Assembly (NCBI RefSeq): GCF_002355435.1
Contig: NZ_AP017313.1
Span: 5,332,001-5,396,000 of the forward strand
DNA from: Mucilaginibacter gotjawali
GTDB taxonomy: Bacteria > Bacteroidota > Bacteroidia > Sphingobacteriales > Sphingobacteriaceae
Direction: 5' to 3'
Length of the DNA stretch: 64,000 nucleotides
The notes below the pieces were generated by a model. It did not search any database, was not told the origin of the DNA, and saw only the letters and a list, made by a program, of their open reading frames with translations. The stretch's first letter is position 1. Every line of letters begins with the position of its first letter. The position numbers and the translations under genes are program-made. This document shows positions 1-9,172 of the stretch, in pieces.

Positions 1-755
1 GCAAAATCAATTAATTGCAGGTTTTCCTTTTTTTGCTGCGCGATACCAATCAACTCCTTTAACTTATCCTGATCCTGTAAATCCTCCACCTTGTCTAAAA
101 TAACCACGGGGAGTTTTTTGTAAAGTTCGTTATATACAGGGTAATTGCCTATTTTAATCGTAACGGCTACCCTTTTGCAATAAAGCACCTCATATAACCG
201 GTGCGTATCAATACCATTTCCTGCCGGGCAGATCGTAGCTTCATGATCCAAAACCTTTTTTATTAACCCCGGATAATTTAATGATGGCTCATCCCAGTTG
301 ATGAATGGCGTATTGATACAAATTTCTTTCACCGGTTTGCGGTATGCCGTGTTAGTTTGTGTATTAAAATTGGCGTACAAAAACTGTGAAGGGCGACTGT
401 TCTCATTGCTATTAAACACTTCGTTTAACAGATTTATTTTTTCCACCGCATGCGGCCATGCAACACCATGCCCCTTTCTTTTATTAACACTTGTATTTTC
501 CAGACCGATGGGGATGGAAATCAATCTTTCGTGGTACGTTAAATTATTCTGGCAATACCAAAAGCGGATATTATCCGGCATGAGTGAAGTTAAATTGCTC
601 GCGATCCCTTCGTCCCCGTTTCCGGAGATCAGGATAACCTCGTTTTTAAACTTCGCAATTTTTTTAAATTCATCTTTCAGGTAATCGGTTTTGCAGAATA
701 TGATATCCCTCCCGTTATGCAGATCGCCAAATTTATTTAGTTGCAGCAGCTCCAA
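1..755 (-). CDS. Exostosin-like glycosyltransferase, 3' end beyond the window (partial)
   Basis: A continuous reading frame runs leftward off the window edge, about 250 residues visible. The frame opens at TTG (755), one codon after the stop of the fucosyltransferase gene at 759. The first in-frame ATG would remove about 55 residues, including the LQLNKFGDLHNGRDIIFCKTDYL-type N-terminus, so TTG is preferred. The segment ICPAGNGIDTHRLYEVLYC near residue 180 matches the pattern of the exostosin (GT47-like) nucleotide-sugar binding region, in which an 'R-x-(Y/F)-E' block follows a small-residue loop; the gene at 2529 has the same block. It is the last visible gene of the leftward glycan operon. 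The fold assignment is by motif resemblance only and the substrate is unknown. Confidence 0.6.
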   Translation of the reverse strand, partial: MELLQLNKFGDLHNGRDIIFCKTDYLKDEFKKIAKFKNEVILISGNGDEGIASNLTSLMPDNIRFWYCQNNLTYHERLISIPIGLENTSVNKRKGHGVAWPHAVEKINLLNEVFNSNENSRPSQFLYANFNTQTNTAYRKPVKEICINTPFINWDEPSLNYPGLIKKVLDHEATICPAGNGIDTHRLYEVLYCKRVAVTIKIGNYPVYNELYKKLPVVILDKVEDLQDQDKLKELIGIAQQKKENLQLIDF

Positions 756-758
756 TGG

Positions 759-1604
759 TTATTTAAATTTTATCCATCCCTCCGGGATCACATTTACCGG
801 AAGTTCTTTCCCTTCATTTTTTCCGAGCCAATACGCCGGCGCAATTACTTTGGGATGTTTGGGATTAAGGTATGCCCCCCACCAGCTGAATGAACTGGCT
901 GACAGGATACAAACATCGGCATGGGTTAAAAACTGGAAATCAATGATCTCGGCATTCTCCGACAGGTATTTATTTTCGATATGGCCAAACTCCCGGTTGA
1001 TAAATTCAAAATCATCGCTAATGAAAATATAATAGTTTTCATCGGTGTGGATGCTATCAATCGCCCTTTTATAATAATCCGAACTCAGCGCCAGGCCGAG
1101 GCCCGCATAATCGCCACGCCGGATATGCACGGTTACATATTTTTTTGAGGCGGGAAGCGTTTTTAAAATATTTTCGAATTGCTCACAGTAGTTTCTTTTT
1201 ATCGAAAACAAATTGATGATCTCCTTTTTGTGATCAATGAAATAATCTTCGGATTGAAAAAAGCCGGTGTATAGTACCTTGTCATTAATGCTTTTTAGCT
1301 GTTCGCCTGGTGAAAGTTCATTTTCAAAAATGAGTTCATGCAATCCACAAATTCCCTTTAGCAATTTGTAAAACGCCACCTTTAAATGATGGTTGAAAAT
1401 GTTTTTGTACCCGCTGATAGTGAAAACATATTGATCCAAAACAGATAAGCGGGCTGGTTTTATGTCGAAGTAGGCCAGCACCATAAAATTGATCACGCTT
1501 TTATCGATATAAAACCTTGTTTTTAGGTTTTTTGAAACACTATAGATAAAGGCATATTGAAAAAGCTGGTTACCCAAACGACCCTCTAATCTAACTGCTA
1601 TCAT
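759..1604 (-). CDS. GT11 family alpha-1,2-fucosyltransferase-like protein
   Basis: The protein has 281 residues, normal for GT11. It begins with MIAVRLEGRLGNQLFQYAF, the family N-terminal motif (GGLGNQLFQ type), and carries the donor-binding HIRRGDY motif near residue 150. A later block with SASSFSWWGAYLN is also typical of GT11. Known members transfer fucose from GDP-fucose to galactose or other sugars in O-antigens and capsules; here it presumably decorates the polysaccharide made by this locus. The start overlaps the stop of the upstream GT2 gene by 4 bp (ATGA), so translation is probably coupled. The acceptor cannot be read from sequence. Confidence 0.88.
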   Translation of the reverse strand: MIAVRLEGRLGNQLFQYAFIYSVSKNLKTRFYIDKSVINFMVLAYFDIKPARLSVLDQYVFTISGYKNIFNHHLKVAFYKLLKGICGLHELIFENELSPGEQLKSINDKVLYTGFFQSEDYFIDHKKEIINLFSIKRNYCEQFENILKTLPASKKYVTVHIRRGDYAGLGLALSSDYYKRAIDSIHTDENYYIFISDDFEFINREFGHIENKYLSENAEIIDFQFLTHADVCILSASSFSWWGAYLNPKHPKVIAPAYWLGKNEGKELPVNVIPEGWIKFK

Positions 1605-2536
1605 TTTGTCAGCTTAAGCACTCTTTTAATTTTGTTGACTGCCCTCGACAAAAAAGAGGGCTTGGGGTAAATGGCCGCATTTATTTTTTTATTTAGGTTG
1701 ACGTAAAATTGTTTTTTTGATCCTTCGGAAACCAATTTAAGCGGTCGGTTTTTAAGCTGGTAAAACCAAATGTATTTACCCTTGCCAAGCATATAGTTTA
1801 AAAACTGCTCGTCTATCCTGTCAAAAAATGGCAAAAGGGCATAGGCCGCTTTTACCGAAACCGACCAGAGGTTAGCCTCCGCATCGCGCATCCAGTATGA
1901 ATTGGCATAATCAAGCCGGTGATAGTAAAAAGTATCTTTTAGCACCACCATTTTAGCCCCGGTTATTGCCTGGCGCAGGCCAAATGTCCAGGTATCAAGC
2001 GCACCGGTGCCTTCGGCATAGCCTTTGGCATTAAGCCAGCTTTGCCTCGTAAAAAGGTAGTTGCCATGCTGACCGGGCGTATTTTTCCCAACCAGGTAAT
2101 CGTCAGGGTTAAAATCACCGGCGGGCAATGTCCAGATATAAACCGGGTTAAATTTGTCATCTGCAAACGAATGCTGAAACTGGAATGAAGCAACATCAGC
2201 ATTATGCTCCATTAAATATTTTTTTAAAGGGGGAATACTCGACGGGGCCAATACATTATCTGAATCAAGGCAAAACAGGAGTTCATTCTTTGCGTTTTCC
2301 ACTGCTGTGTTCCGGGCGGCTGCACCACCTTTATTCCGCAAATGTTCAATAACGGTTATAACGGGATATTTTTGTCGCAGCTTTTTTAAAACCTCGGTTG
2401 TATTGTCAGTTGAGCAATCATTTACAATAATGAGCTCATCACCGTCGGTAAAGTTGGTTGCCATAATTGAATCAACAGACTCCGCTATGGTGAGCGAACA
2501 ATTATAGGCAGGTATGAAAAATGAAATATCAGGCAT
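1601..2536 (-). CDS. GT2 (GT-A fold) glycosyltransferase
   Basis: The 311-residue protein opens with DISFFIPAYNCSLTIAESVDSI, the classic N-terminal beta strand and loop of GT2 enzymes. It follows with an 'NDCSTDNT' block and a CLDSDN metal-binding DxD-type motif near residue 93. The region around residues 170-185 (GTGALDTWTFGLRQ) fits the acceptor-side motif. No transmembrane segment is evident, so it should act at the cytoplasmic membrane face on nucleotide-sugar donors. It overlaps the exostosin gene by 8 bp upstream and the GT11 gene by 4 bp downstream, consistent with one operon. Confidence 0.88.
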   Translation of the reverse strand: MPDISFFIPAYNCSLTIAESVDSIMATNFTDGDELIIVNDCSTDNTTEVLKKLRQKYPVITVIEHLRNKGGAAARNTAVENAKNELLFCLDSDNVLAPSSIPPLKKYLMEHNADVASFQFQHSFADDKFNPVYIWTLPAGDFNPDDYLVGKNTPGQHGNYLFTRQSWLNAKGYAEGTGALDTWTFGLRQAITGAKMVVLKDTFYYHRLDYANSYWMRDAEANLWSVSVKAAYALLPFFDRIDEQFLNYMLGKGKYIWFYQLKNRPLKLVSEGSKKQFYVNLNKKINAAIYPKPSFLSRAVNKIKRVLKLTK

Positions 2537-3440
2537 TGCTTTTGCTCCCCATTTCTTCGAGCTCCTTAATCACATACTTGCACCATTTTTGATAGTACAA
2601 TTCGTTTTTCCAATATCGGTAAGCTTTTTTCCCTTTTTTTATGGCGTCTTTTTTATCTAAATTTTTAAGCAGTTTTTCCAGATCATCCACTGTCGCCGCA
2701 TAATAGCTGAATTCATCCCAAGGGATGAATTTTTTAAACGGGCGTACATCAACATCGCCGACCAGGCAGGGCGCAGTGCCTAACTGCATGGCCTCAAAAA
2801 AGCGAAAGGAACTGCAACTTGTACCTCTCGGGCATAATGCCACGTACGATGCCATGGTATTCAGGTTGAAATTCTTGGCCCAAAGCCATCTTTTATAAAA
2901 CCGCGTGGGCAAACCGCCCTGTATCAATACCCCGGGGTTGGTTTTAAACCGCTGCTCCATCTCAACCCGTATGGGGTGCGTGGTAAATGATCCGTTGAAT
3001 GAGGCTAAATATCTCTTTTTAGGATTAATCGGCGGTTTGCGGTGCGTGCTGCACAAAATAGGAATGTCAATACCTTCATTGATGGTACGCGCCGCCGTAA
3101 ACAAAGTCATTTTACCGCCATTGATCAATATCCCCCCATCAAACTGGGTAATGGTGAATGTCCTGGAGTCGTCAATCACTATTTTATCAACGCCTGCCTG
3201 TAATTCTTCCAAACCTTCCCCGTGCTCCGCAAATCCGTGATTAATATGCCAGCGGGTCCAGTAAACGGGTAAATAGTGCCAGTCGGCTTCTGTGGGATTA
3301 TTGGTAACCAGATTCTTTTGCTTTTTAAGCCAGATATGAAAGTCCTGCTCAATACCGTAATCCTTGTTGTGCCCCGGATATTGAAATGACTGCGTTTTGG
3401 GTTGAAATACAGACGGTGGGTCCAGAATAAAAATCTTCAT
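2529..3440 (-). CDS. Exostosin family (GT47-like) glycosyltransferase
   Basis: The 303-residue protein has the exostosin hallmark CPRGTSCSSFRFFEAMQLG near residue 215, followed by a short hydrophobic strand and LVGD. In exostosins this region binds the UDP-sugar. The N-terminal half (FILDPPSVFQPKT, LPVYWTRW) also fits the family layout. Bacterial exostosin-like enzymes are common in Bacteroidota capsule or exopolysaccharide clusters, and this one lies 6 bp downstream of wzt in an operon of transferases. The sugar specificity is unknown. A probable second member lies at the left edge of the window. Confidence 0.82.
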   Translation of the reverse strand: MKIFILDPPSVFQPKTQSFQYPGHNKDYGIEQDFHIWLKKQKNLVTNNPTEADWHYLPVYWTRWHINHGFAEHGEGLEELQAGVDKIVIDDSRTFTITQFDGGILINGGKMTLFTAARTINEGIDIPILCSTHRKPPINPKKRYLASFNGSFTTHPIRVEMEQRFKTNPGVLIQGGLPTRFYKRWLWAKNFNLNTMASYVALCPRGTSCSSFRFFEAMQLGTAPCLVGDVDVRPFKKFIPWDEFSYYAATVDDLEKLLKNLDKKDAIKKGKKAYRYWKNELYYQKWCKYVIKELEEMGSKSNA

Positions 3441-3446
3441 ATAGTA

Positions 3447-4730
3447 TCAGTCATCACTGCCTATGGCAGTACGCACGCCGTTGGTATTCGGCAGGTTTAT
3501 TATTCCCAGGTTATTGAAGTCATACGCACTGCTCCATTCTTCCAGCACTTCAAACGAACTGATATCGGTCACAAAAAACCACTCAACATTCCCCAGCGAA
3601 AAATTGGTATGGTTGGTATTGTGCCCGCCAACGGCTACGGTGTAAGTTCCCGGCCTTAAAAAATAGCTTTGCAGCTTTATATCCGAGCGGTAATACCCGG
3701 GTTCAATCGCTGTAGATTCTTCCAGGTCCTGAACCGTCAGCACCCTTACGCCATCTTTAAATAAAGTAAGCGAGATGCGGAAGCCCGGCAAGTATTTAAG
3801 ACACTGGTATTTAATACAAACATTTATTTCATCCTTTGGTGTTATCGCAACATCCAGGGGGCTGCCGTTTACCGTAACGCTTTTTATTTTGATAGTGTCA
3901 GCGAGAGGACCGATAGCAGCAATTCCCGATTTTGGGTCCAGCGAACTGTTCATATAATTCCTGATGGCTGCTTCGGTGTTACCGGTAAAAGCTATTTGCC
4001 CGTTGGTGAGCAATATTCCCTTATCGCATAACTGCCGTACGCTCCCCATGTTGTGGCTCACAAACAAAACGGTTTTTCCCTCGCCTTTACTCACATCGCC
4101 CATCTTTCCGAGGCATTTTTTCTGAAACTCGGCATCGCCAACGGCCAGTACTTCGTCAACTACTAAAATTTCAGCCTCCAGGTTGGCCGCAACAGCAAAT
4201 GCAAGCCGTACATACATACCGGATGAATATCTTTTTACCGGGGTATCAATATAACGGTCGACACCTGCAAAGTCCACTATCTCATCAAACTTCCGTTTAA
4301 TCTCTGCCTTGCGCATACCCAGGATGGCGCCATTCAGATAAATATTTTCGCGCCCGGTCAGTTCAGGGTGAAAGCCGGTACCTACTTCCAGCAAGCTGGC
4401 AACCCGGCCCTTAATTTTAACCGTCCCGACGGTTGGCGAGGTTACCCTGCTTAAAATTTTTAACAGGGTGCTTTTACCCGCACCGTTTCGCCCTATAATC
4501 CCTACTGCATCACCCCGTTCAACCTCAAAATTCAGGTCGCGTAAGCTCCATACAATATCGCTTGTGCCTTTTTGAGTGCGGTCATTAAGTTCGCCTATTT
4601 TTAAAAAGGGGTCTTCTTTGCCGCGGATCCGGGCCCAGTAACGTTCAAGGTCGCGCGAAATGGTTCCGGTACCAAAGTCTCCTAACTGGTACGCTTTCGA
4701 CAAATTTTCAACCTTTATTACTTTAGTCAT
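3447..4730 (-). CDS. wzt: Wzt-type ATP-binding subunit of a polysaccharide ABC exporter
   Basis: The 427-residue protein carries an ABC ATPase domain: Walker A GRNGAGKST at about residues 80-88, signature YSSGMYVRLAF near 177, Walker B ILVVDEVLAVGD near 198 and the H-loop VSHNM. The long segment before Walker A and the 'TGRENIYLNG' block are typical of O-antigen and teichoic-acid exporters. A C-terminal extension of about 170 residues fits a Wzt C-terminal carbohydrate-binding domain, which in O-antigen systems recognises the chain terminus. It pairs with the permease gene just upstream; start and stop overlap by one base. Confidence 0.92.
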   Translation of the reverse strand: MTKVIKVENLSKAYQLGDFGTGTISRDLERYWARIRGKEDPFLKIGELNDRTQKGTSDIVWSLRDLNFEVERGDAVGIIGRNGAGKSTLLKILSRVTSPTVGTVKIKGRVASLLEVGTGFHPELTGRENIYLNGAILGMRKAEIKRKFDEIVDFAGVDRYIDTPVKRYSSGMYVRLAFAVAANLEAEILVVDEVLAVGDAEFQKKCLGKMGDVSKGEGKTVLFVSHNMGSVRQLCDKGILLTNGQIAFTGNTEAAIRNYMNSSLDPKSGIAAIGPLADTIKIKSVTVNGSPLDVAITPKDEINVCIKYQCLKYLPGFRISLTLFKDGVRVLTVQDLEESTAIEPGYYRSDIKLQSYFLRPGTYTVAVGGHNTNHTNFSLGNVEWFFVTDISSFEVLEEWSSAYDFNNLGIINLPNTNGVRTAIGSDD

Positions 4731-5593
4731 TATACGGTATCAACAAAATTTTTCTCCACCCGGTTAAATATAATGGTGCCGATGATCACAACAATTATCG
4801 TCGCGCCGGCGGCAAATCCCAATAACCCCCAATTGAAACTGCCCTCGCCCAAAAAGCCTTTTCTAAACGTTTCGATAACTACTGTTATCGGGTTGTATTT
4901 AATTAGCCAGCTATATTTAGGATATTTTGCCTGGGCAACGGTTAACGGATAAATTACCGTGGTGGTATACATTAAAAGCGGTACAGCAAAGCTTACCACA
5001 AAGGTAAGGTCGCGGTATTTGGTAGTTACCGCAGAGATCATCATCCCCAAACCCAAACCCAATGCGGCTATCAATACGATGAGCACCGGGAACAGCAACA
5101 AGTAAAAATTGGGTTGTATCGGGTATCCCTGGATACTATAAATAACCATCAGCAATAAAAACAAAATAAATTGTACACCGAACCTGATCAGGTTTGAAAG
5201 TACAATACTCAGCGGCATAATCAACCGCGGAAAATATACCTTACCCAGCATTGCCGAATTATCTTTAAATACAGTCGAAGTTTTAGTTAAACAATCCGAA
5301 AAATAATTCCAGATGATGGTTCCTGCTAAATAAAATACCGGGGGCGGAATTGACCCGGTGGATATTTTGGCAATATTGGCAAAAACGAAATTGAAAAGGA
5401 CGATAGTAGCCAGTGGCTGCAAAAAAAACCAGAGCGGACCCAATACCGTTTGCTTATAAAAAGCCACAAAATCCCTTCGCACCAATAATACAAGCAGATC
5501 CCGGTAATGCCATACATCCTTTAGTTTCAGGTCAAGAAGATTATTCCTGGGGCTGATTTCAATGTCCCAAATTTCTTCCCCCGGCTTATCCAT
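4730..5593 (-). CDS. wzm: Wzm-type ABC-2 permease for polysaccharide export
   Basis: The 287-residue protein has a cytoplasmic N-terminus and about six hydrophobic segments, and contains the FYKQTVLGPLWFFLQP block that marks ABC-2 exporters of O-antigen, teichoic acid and capsule. It should form a dimer in the cytoplasmic membrane with the adjacent Wzt ATPase and move a lipid-linked glycan across it. The gene overlaps the GT4 gene by 8 bp upstream and touches wzt downstream, so all three are probably co-translated. Confidence 0.92.
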   Translation of the reverse strand: MDKPGEEIWDIEISPRNNLLDLKLKDVWHYRDLLVLLVRRDFVAFYKQTVLGPLWFFLQPLATIVLFNFVFANIAKISTGSIPPPVFYLAGTIIWNYFSDCLTKTSTVFKDNSAMLGKVYFPRLIMPLSIVLSNLIRFGVQFILFLLLMVIYSIQGYPIQPNFYLLLFPVLIVLIAALGLGLGMMISAVTTKYRDLTFVVSFAVPLLMYTTTVIYPLTVAQAKYPKYSWLIKYNPITVVIETFRKGFLGEGSFNWGLLGFAAGATIIVVIIGTIIFNRVEKNFVDTV

Positions 5594-6707
5594 TATTTAT
5601 TAGTTTTTCTAAGTTCTCCATATAATGTTTTTCATTAAAATGCAGCAGGCATTGCGTCTGCAGGTATTTCCGGGTCTCCTTGGTTAAAGCTGTTTTTAAA
5701 AAAACAGTTAAGGCATTTTCCAATTCTGCCAGGTCGTCCGGATTTATGGCTTTCCCTAATTCGCCGTTGCAGATGGCATCAACACTCCCATCAACATTTC
5801 CGCAGATAACAGGCAGGCCGCAAGCCAGCGCTTCAATAAAAACAATTCCAAAACCTTCTTTTTTACTCGGCAATACAAACACATCAGCCAGTAAAAAATG
5901 ATCGGAAAGTTCGTTTTCATCAATAAATCCGGTAAGTATTACCTGTTCTTCCACTTTATGATCTGAAATGAGTTTCTGAATCCTGCTCTCTTCGTTGCGA
6001 TCATACTTTCCGGAAAGGATATATTTTATGTCCGGATATGTTTGTTTTAAACGGCCTATCACTTTTATCACCTGGTCGTGCCCCTTATACTGCTCGGTTG
6101 AGGCCAGGCGGGTTAACGTAAATAGTACAGGATTATCTGCCGTTATTCTATACCGCTGTAATAAATGTACCGGTTTTGTAAACGTTTCCGGTAGCCTCAT
6201 AAACGGATCAACCGCATTGTTTAGAACGACACACTTGGCAGGGTCGGTTTGATGCCTGCTTATCATTTGCTGCCGGGTAAAGTTGCTCACACATATCACC
6301 TTGTCGCAATGTTTCAGCAGCGCAATTTTAACGCGGGATAACGGCCTCCATACCTCAATACCGTGTGTAATCAGCCAAACTTTACATTTAGGGTTGATGA
6401 TTTTCAGTAGCAGCCCTACCGACGCCAGGTTAATATGTGTCAATATAACTACATCAGGCTTTTTCGACTGAAATATCGTCCTGAAAATAAAGTTCAGGCG
6501 CATCAGATTAAAGCCGACAAAATTATCAGCAGGCAAATATTGGGGCATTAAATCTTTATCGGAATCGTAAACGGACCATAATCTAAAATCCCATTCGTTG
6601 TTTTTGGCAAGGTTATATAGCGAATGGGCAAGCGTACGCGTCATTTTTTGGATACCACCAGTAGTGCTAAACGTTTGCAAAGAAAATAGTACTACTTTTT
6701 TAGACAT
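5586..6707 (-). CDS. GT4 family (GT-B fold) glycosyltransferase
   Basis: The chosen start gives MSKKVVLFSLQTFSTTGGIQKM, with the glycine-rich N-terminal loop of GT4 enzymes (GGIQ). An upstream in-frame start (6731) would lie inside the asnB-like gene and adds no conserved residues. The C-terminal half holds ILTGFIDENEL, then VFVLPSKKEGFGIVFIEALACGLPVI, the EX7E donor-binding block (E-G-F-G-I-V-F-I-E). The length of 373 residues is normal. The enzyme probably uses a nucleotide sugar to extend the repeat unit. It overlaps the asparagine synthase-like gene by 8 bp. Confidence 0.88.
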   Translation of the reverse strand: MSKKVVLFSLQTFSTTGGIQKMTRTLAHSLYNLAKNNEWDFRLWSVYDSDKDLMPQYLPADNFVGFNLMRLNFIFRTIFQSKKPDVVILTHINLASVGLLLKIINPKCKVWLITHGIEVWRPLSRVKIALLKHCDKVICVSNFTRQQMISRHQTDPAKCVVLNNAVDPFMRLPETFTKPVHLLQRYRITADNPVLFTLTRLASTEQYKGHDQVIKVIGRLKQTYPDIKYILSGKYDRNEESRIQKLISDHKVEEQVILTGFIDENELSDHFLLADVFVLPSKKEGFGIVFIEALACGLPVICGNVDGSVDAICNGELGKAINPDDLAELENALTVFLKTALTKETRKYLQTQCLLHFNEKHYMENLEKLINNG

Positions 6708-8487
6708 GTAATTGAATTTGGTAAAGCGCAAATACCTTTGACCAGTGCATCTGGCCGCTTTTAAATTTCAAAACCTCATTCTGGGCAAACTTACCTTTGT
6801 ATAATTTTTCGTTGCTGATCTCGATATGGCGGCTCATCCACTCTTGAAAAGGAAACGTAAAACCCATTTTTGGCCTGTTCCAGGTCATTTCCGGTAAAAT
6901 TTCCTTAAAGCTATCAATTAATATCTTTTTGGGCTGGTTTTTACTGAACCTTATTTCAGGCGATATTGTCTTCACCATTTGCTGAAAATCCTCATCCAAA
7001 TAGGGCACCCGCACTTCAAGGCCATGGCTCATGCTCATTACATCGGTATCCCTCAGTAACTGGTTTTGCATATAAAGATTACTTTCAAACCAGGCAGCAT
7101 GTTCCTCATTGTACGGACCGAGGTTATTTATATCGGCTTCATTAAATAAAATTTCGCCTACCTCTTTTGTATCCATGTTCAATATGCGGGCAATATCAGC
7201 AGGAACAAACAGCGCCCGTAACAATAAATAGTCGGCCAAATAGTGTTCATGAGATAAAAAAGAGATTTTTCTGTACCTGTCTGTTTTAAAATAATTTGCT
7301 GCGCGGAACAATACTGATGGTATTTTCCTGAGATATTGCAGGTATTTTATCCTGTTAAAAGAAGGGTATCCGCCAAATAGTTCATCGGCTCCAACTCCGG
7401 AAAGTACCGCCTTCAACCCATCTTCATGCGCATACTTGCTGATGAACCATGAATTTATTCCATCAGTTGTCGGCATGTCCATATCCGAAATTATCCTGGG
7501 AAAAAACGTTTCAAAGTCCTGTTGTTGTACCAAATGCGCATACTTTTCGCCACTAATCTGGTCTAACACAATATTCTGGTAAGCGCGTTCATCGTAACTT
7601 TTTTCGTTAAAGAAAATAGAAACTGTTTTTAACTGTTGTTCTTTTTGCTGATTTGCCAGCAATGAAACCAGGCTTGAGTCAACGCCTCCGCTTAAAAAAA
7701 CGCCGATAGGCGCATCAGCTATCAGCTGCCTGTTGATGGCCGCTTTCAAACTGTTTCGAATATAGTCTTTCGCATCCGTGGCATTGGTGATATAATTTAC
7801 AGCGGGGGGATGGTAAAATTCGGCAATACTAAAGCTGCCTGAATGATGATCCCACGACAGGTAATGCCCTTTCTTAAGGCTTAAAACGCCTTTTAAGGTG
7901 GTATACGGTTCGGGAATATGTCCGAAAGCTAAAAATCTAACGGCCCAGGCCGGATCCTGCCCGGTTGCTATGCCCGATATTTTGAAGGCTTTAATTTCCG
8001 AGGCAAAACAAAGCGTTCCATCCCCGGCGTAATAATATAGCGGCTTAACCCCTGTAGCGTCCCTTACAAGAAATGTTGTTCCCTCTTCCTTATCATATAA
8101 AGCAAAAGCAAACATGCCCCGCAGTTTTGAAAAAGACGAAATGCCCCATTGCAGGTAAGCATTGATAATAACTTCGGTGTCGGTATTTGAGTGAAATAAT
8201 ACCCCGGCTTTTAAAAGTTCTTCTTTAATTTCACGATAGTTATAAATCTCGCCGTTAAAGGTTATCCAAACTCTTTGTTTACCATCTGCCATGGGCTGGT
8301 GCCCGTTCTTGCTAAGATCTATTATGGAAAGCCTCCTGTGCCCGAATACCAGGTTCGCGCCTTCATCTGAAAACACACCTCCATCATCAGGACCACCATG
8401 TTTTAAGGAATCACACATAAGTGTAACCTTCTCAATAAGTTCATTTTGTTCAAGCCTTTTTGATATTATTCCTGCTATCCTACACAT
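6700..8487 (-). CDS. asnB: Glutamine-hydrolysing asparagine synthase-like amidotransferase
   Basis: At 595 residues it has both domains of AsnB. The N-terminal Ntn glutaminase starts M-C-R-I-A-G, leaving the catalytic Cys2 after Met removal, and contains FGHRRLSIIDLS and the FNGEIYNY motif. The C-terminal synthetase domain has the ATP pyrophosphatase SGGVDSS loop near residue 267. Free asparagine synthesis is one possible role. AsnB-like proteins in surface-glycan loci often amidate uronic-acid sugars, and its position inside the operon favours that reading, which remains inference. The neighbouring gap upstream (8488-8641) separates it from the upxY-like gene. Confidence 0.88.
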   Translation of the reverse strand: MCRIAGIISKRLEQNELIEKVTLMCDSLKHGGPDDGGVFSDEGANLVFGHRRLSIIDLSKNGHQPMADGKQRVWITFNGEIYNYREIKEELLKAGVLFHSNTDTEVIINAYLQWGISSFSKLRGMFAFALYDKEEGTTFLVRDATGVKPLYYYAGDGTLCFASEIKAFKISGIATGQDPAWAVRFLAFGHIPEPYTTLKGVLSLKKGHYLSWDHHSGSFSIAEFYHPPAVNYITNATDAKDYIRNSLKAAINRQLIADAPIGVFLSGGVDSSLVSLLANQQKEQQLKTVSIFFNEKSYDERAYQNIVLDQISGEKYAHLVQQQDFETFFPRIISDMDMPTTDGINSWFISKYAHEDGLKAVLSGVGADELFGGYPSFNRIKYLQYLRKIPSVLFRAANYFKTDRYRKISFLSHEHYLADYLLLRALFVPADIARILNMDTKEVGEILFNEADINNLGPYNEEHAAWFESNLYMQNQLLRDTDVMSMSHGLEVRVPYLDEDFQQMVKTISPEIRFSKNQPKKILIDSFKEILPEMTWNRPKMGFTFPFQEWMSRHIEISNEKLYKGKFAQNEVLKFKSGQMHWSKVFALYQIQLHV

Positions 8488-8641
8488 ATAAAAAATACAT
8501 TCACAGCTTCGCCGCGTAAGTCACACTTAAAAAGCACAACCTATTATAATTCAGCAATTTAAATGCTGCATTCAATTAAAACATTTGGGCATTAATATAA
8601 ACAAAATGCCTCTGCTACTTATTTTAACTATTCAATCAATG
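8488..8641 (-). other. Intergenic leader of asnB with two hairpins
   Basis: This 154-bp gap is the longest within the leftward glycan operon. It holds two potential hairpins: CAGCA/TGCTG with a 7-nt loop (8552-8568) and GGCATT/AATGCC (8588-8610). Neither is followed by a U tract on the minus strand, so they are not obvious terminators. Because the preceding gene encodes a UpxY-like antiterminator, the leader is a candidate site for transcription pausing or processing. That is inference. Confidence 0.35.
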
Positions 8642-9157
8642 TTAAACCCTGTCTATCAACGATGCTGAAACGTGTACAATTATGGAGTAACCCAAATTCT
8701 CTAAACGTAAGGCAAGTTGTTTTTGCGACCGGTAAGAAATAATCTCACCTTTAAGGCCTTTCAATGGCCCGGCTTTAATTATAATGTTTTCCCCGGGTTG
8801 CAGGTCCTGTTCGGTAACCTCCAGTTCATATGGGCTGGCGATCAGTAATTTAAGCTCATTTATCTGGCGATCAGGCATTGGTGTAATTCTGCCTGAGAAA
8901 TATATAAAACGCGCTATTCCTTTGGTCATTAATACTTCCGTCTGCTCATGTTCCTTAATCCGTACAAATAAATATGATTTAATAAACGGCTCCTCCACCC
9001 ATTTCTTCCTATCGCTCCACTGTTTAAGTTGCCGCTGCAATGGCAAATAGGCTTCAACACCTTTTTTTATCAGCGCTTCAAATGCTTTTTTTTCAGAACG
9101 GGGATGAGTATAAACCGGGTACCACTTACTTAAACCTGCAGCTGATTTTAATGGCAT
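8642..9157 (-). CDS. UpxY-like NusG-family transcription antiterminator
   Basis: The 171-residue protein starts its conserved part with KWYPVYTHPRSEKKAFEALIKKG, the NGN domain signature of NusG paralogues. It ends with a KOW-like segment (LQPGENIIIKAGPLKGLKGEI, about residues 118-140). In Bacteroides the UpxY proteins sit in capsule operons and prevent premature termination of their own locus; LoaP and RfaH play similar roles elsewhere. Its location between wzc and the glycosyltransferase genes supports that job. Unlike Bacteroides upxY, which is usually first in its operon, this gene follows wza and wzc. Confidence 0.85.
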   Translation of the reverse strand: MPLKSAAGLSKWYPVYTHPRSEKKAFEALIKKGVEAYLPLQRQLKQWSDRKKWVEEPFIKSYLFVRIKEHEQTEVLMTKGIARFIYFSGRITPMPDRQINELKLLIASPYELEVTEQDLQPGENIIIKAGPLKGLKGEIISYRSQKQLALRLENLGYSIIVHVSASLIDRV

Positions 9158-9172
9158 AATTTTTTTCGCCTG

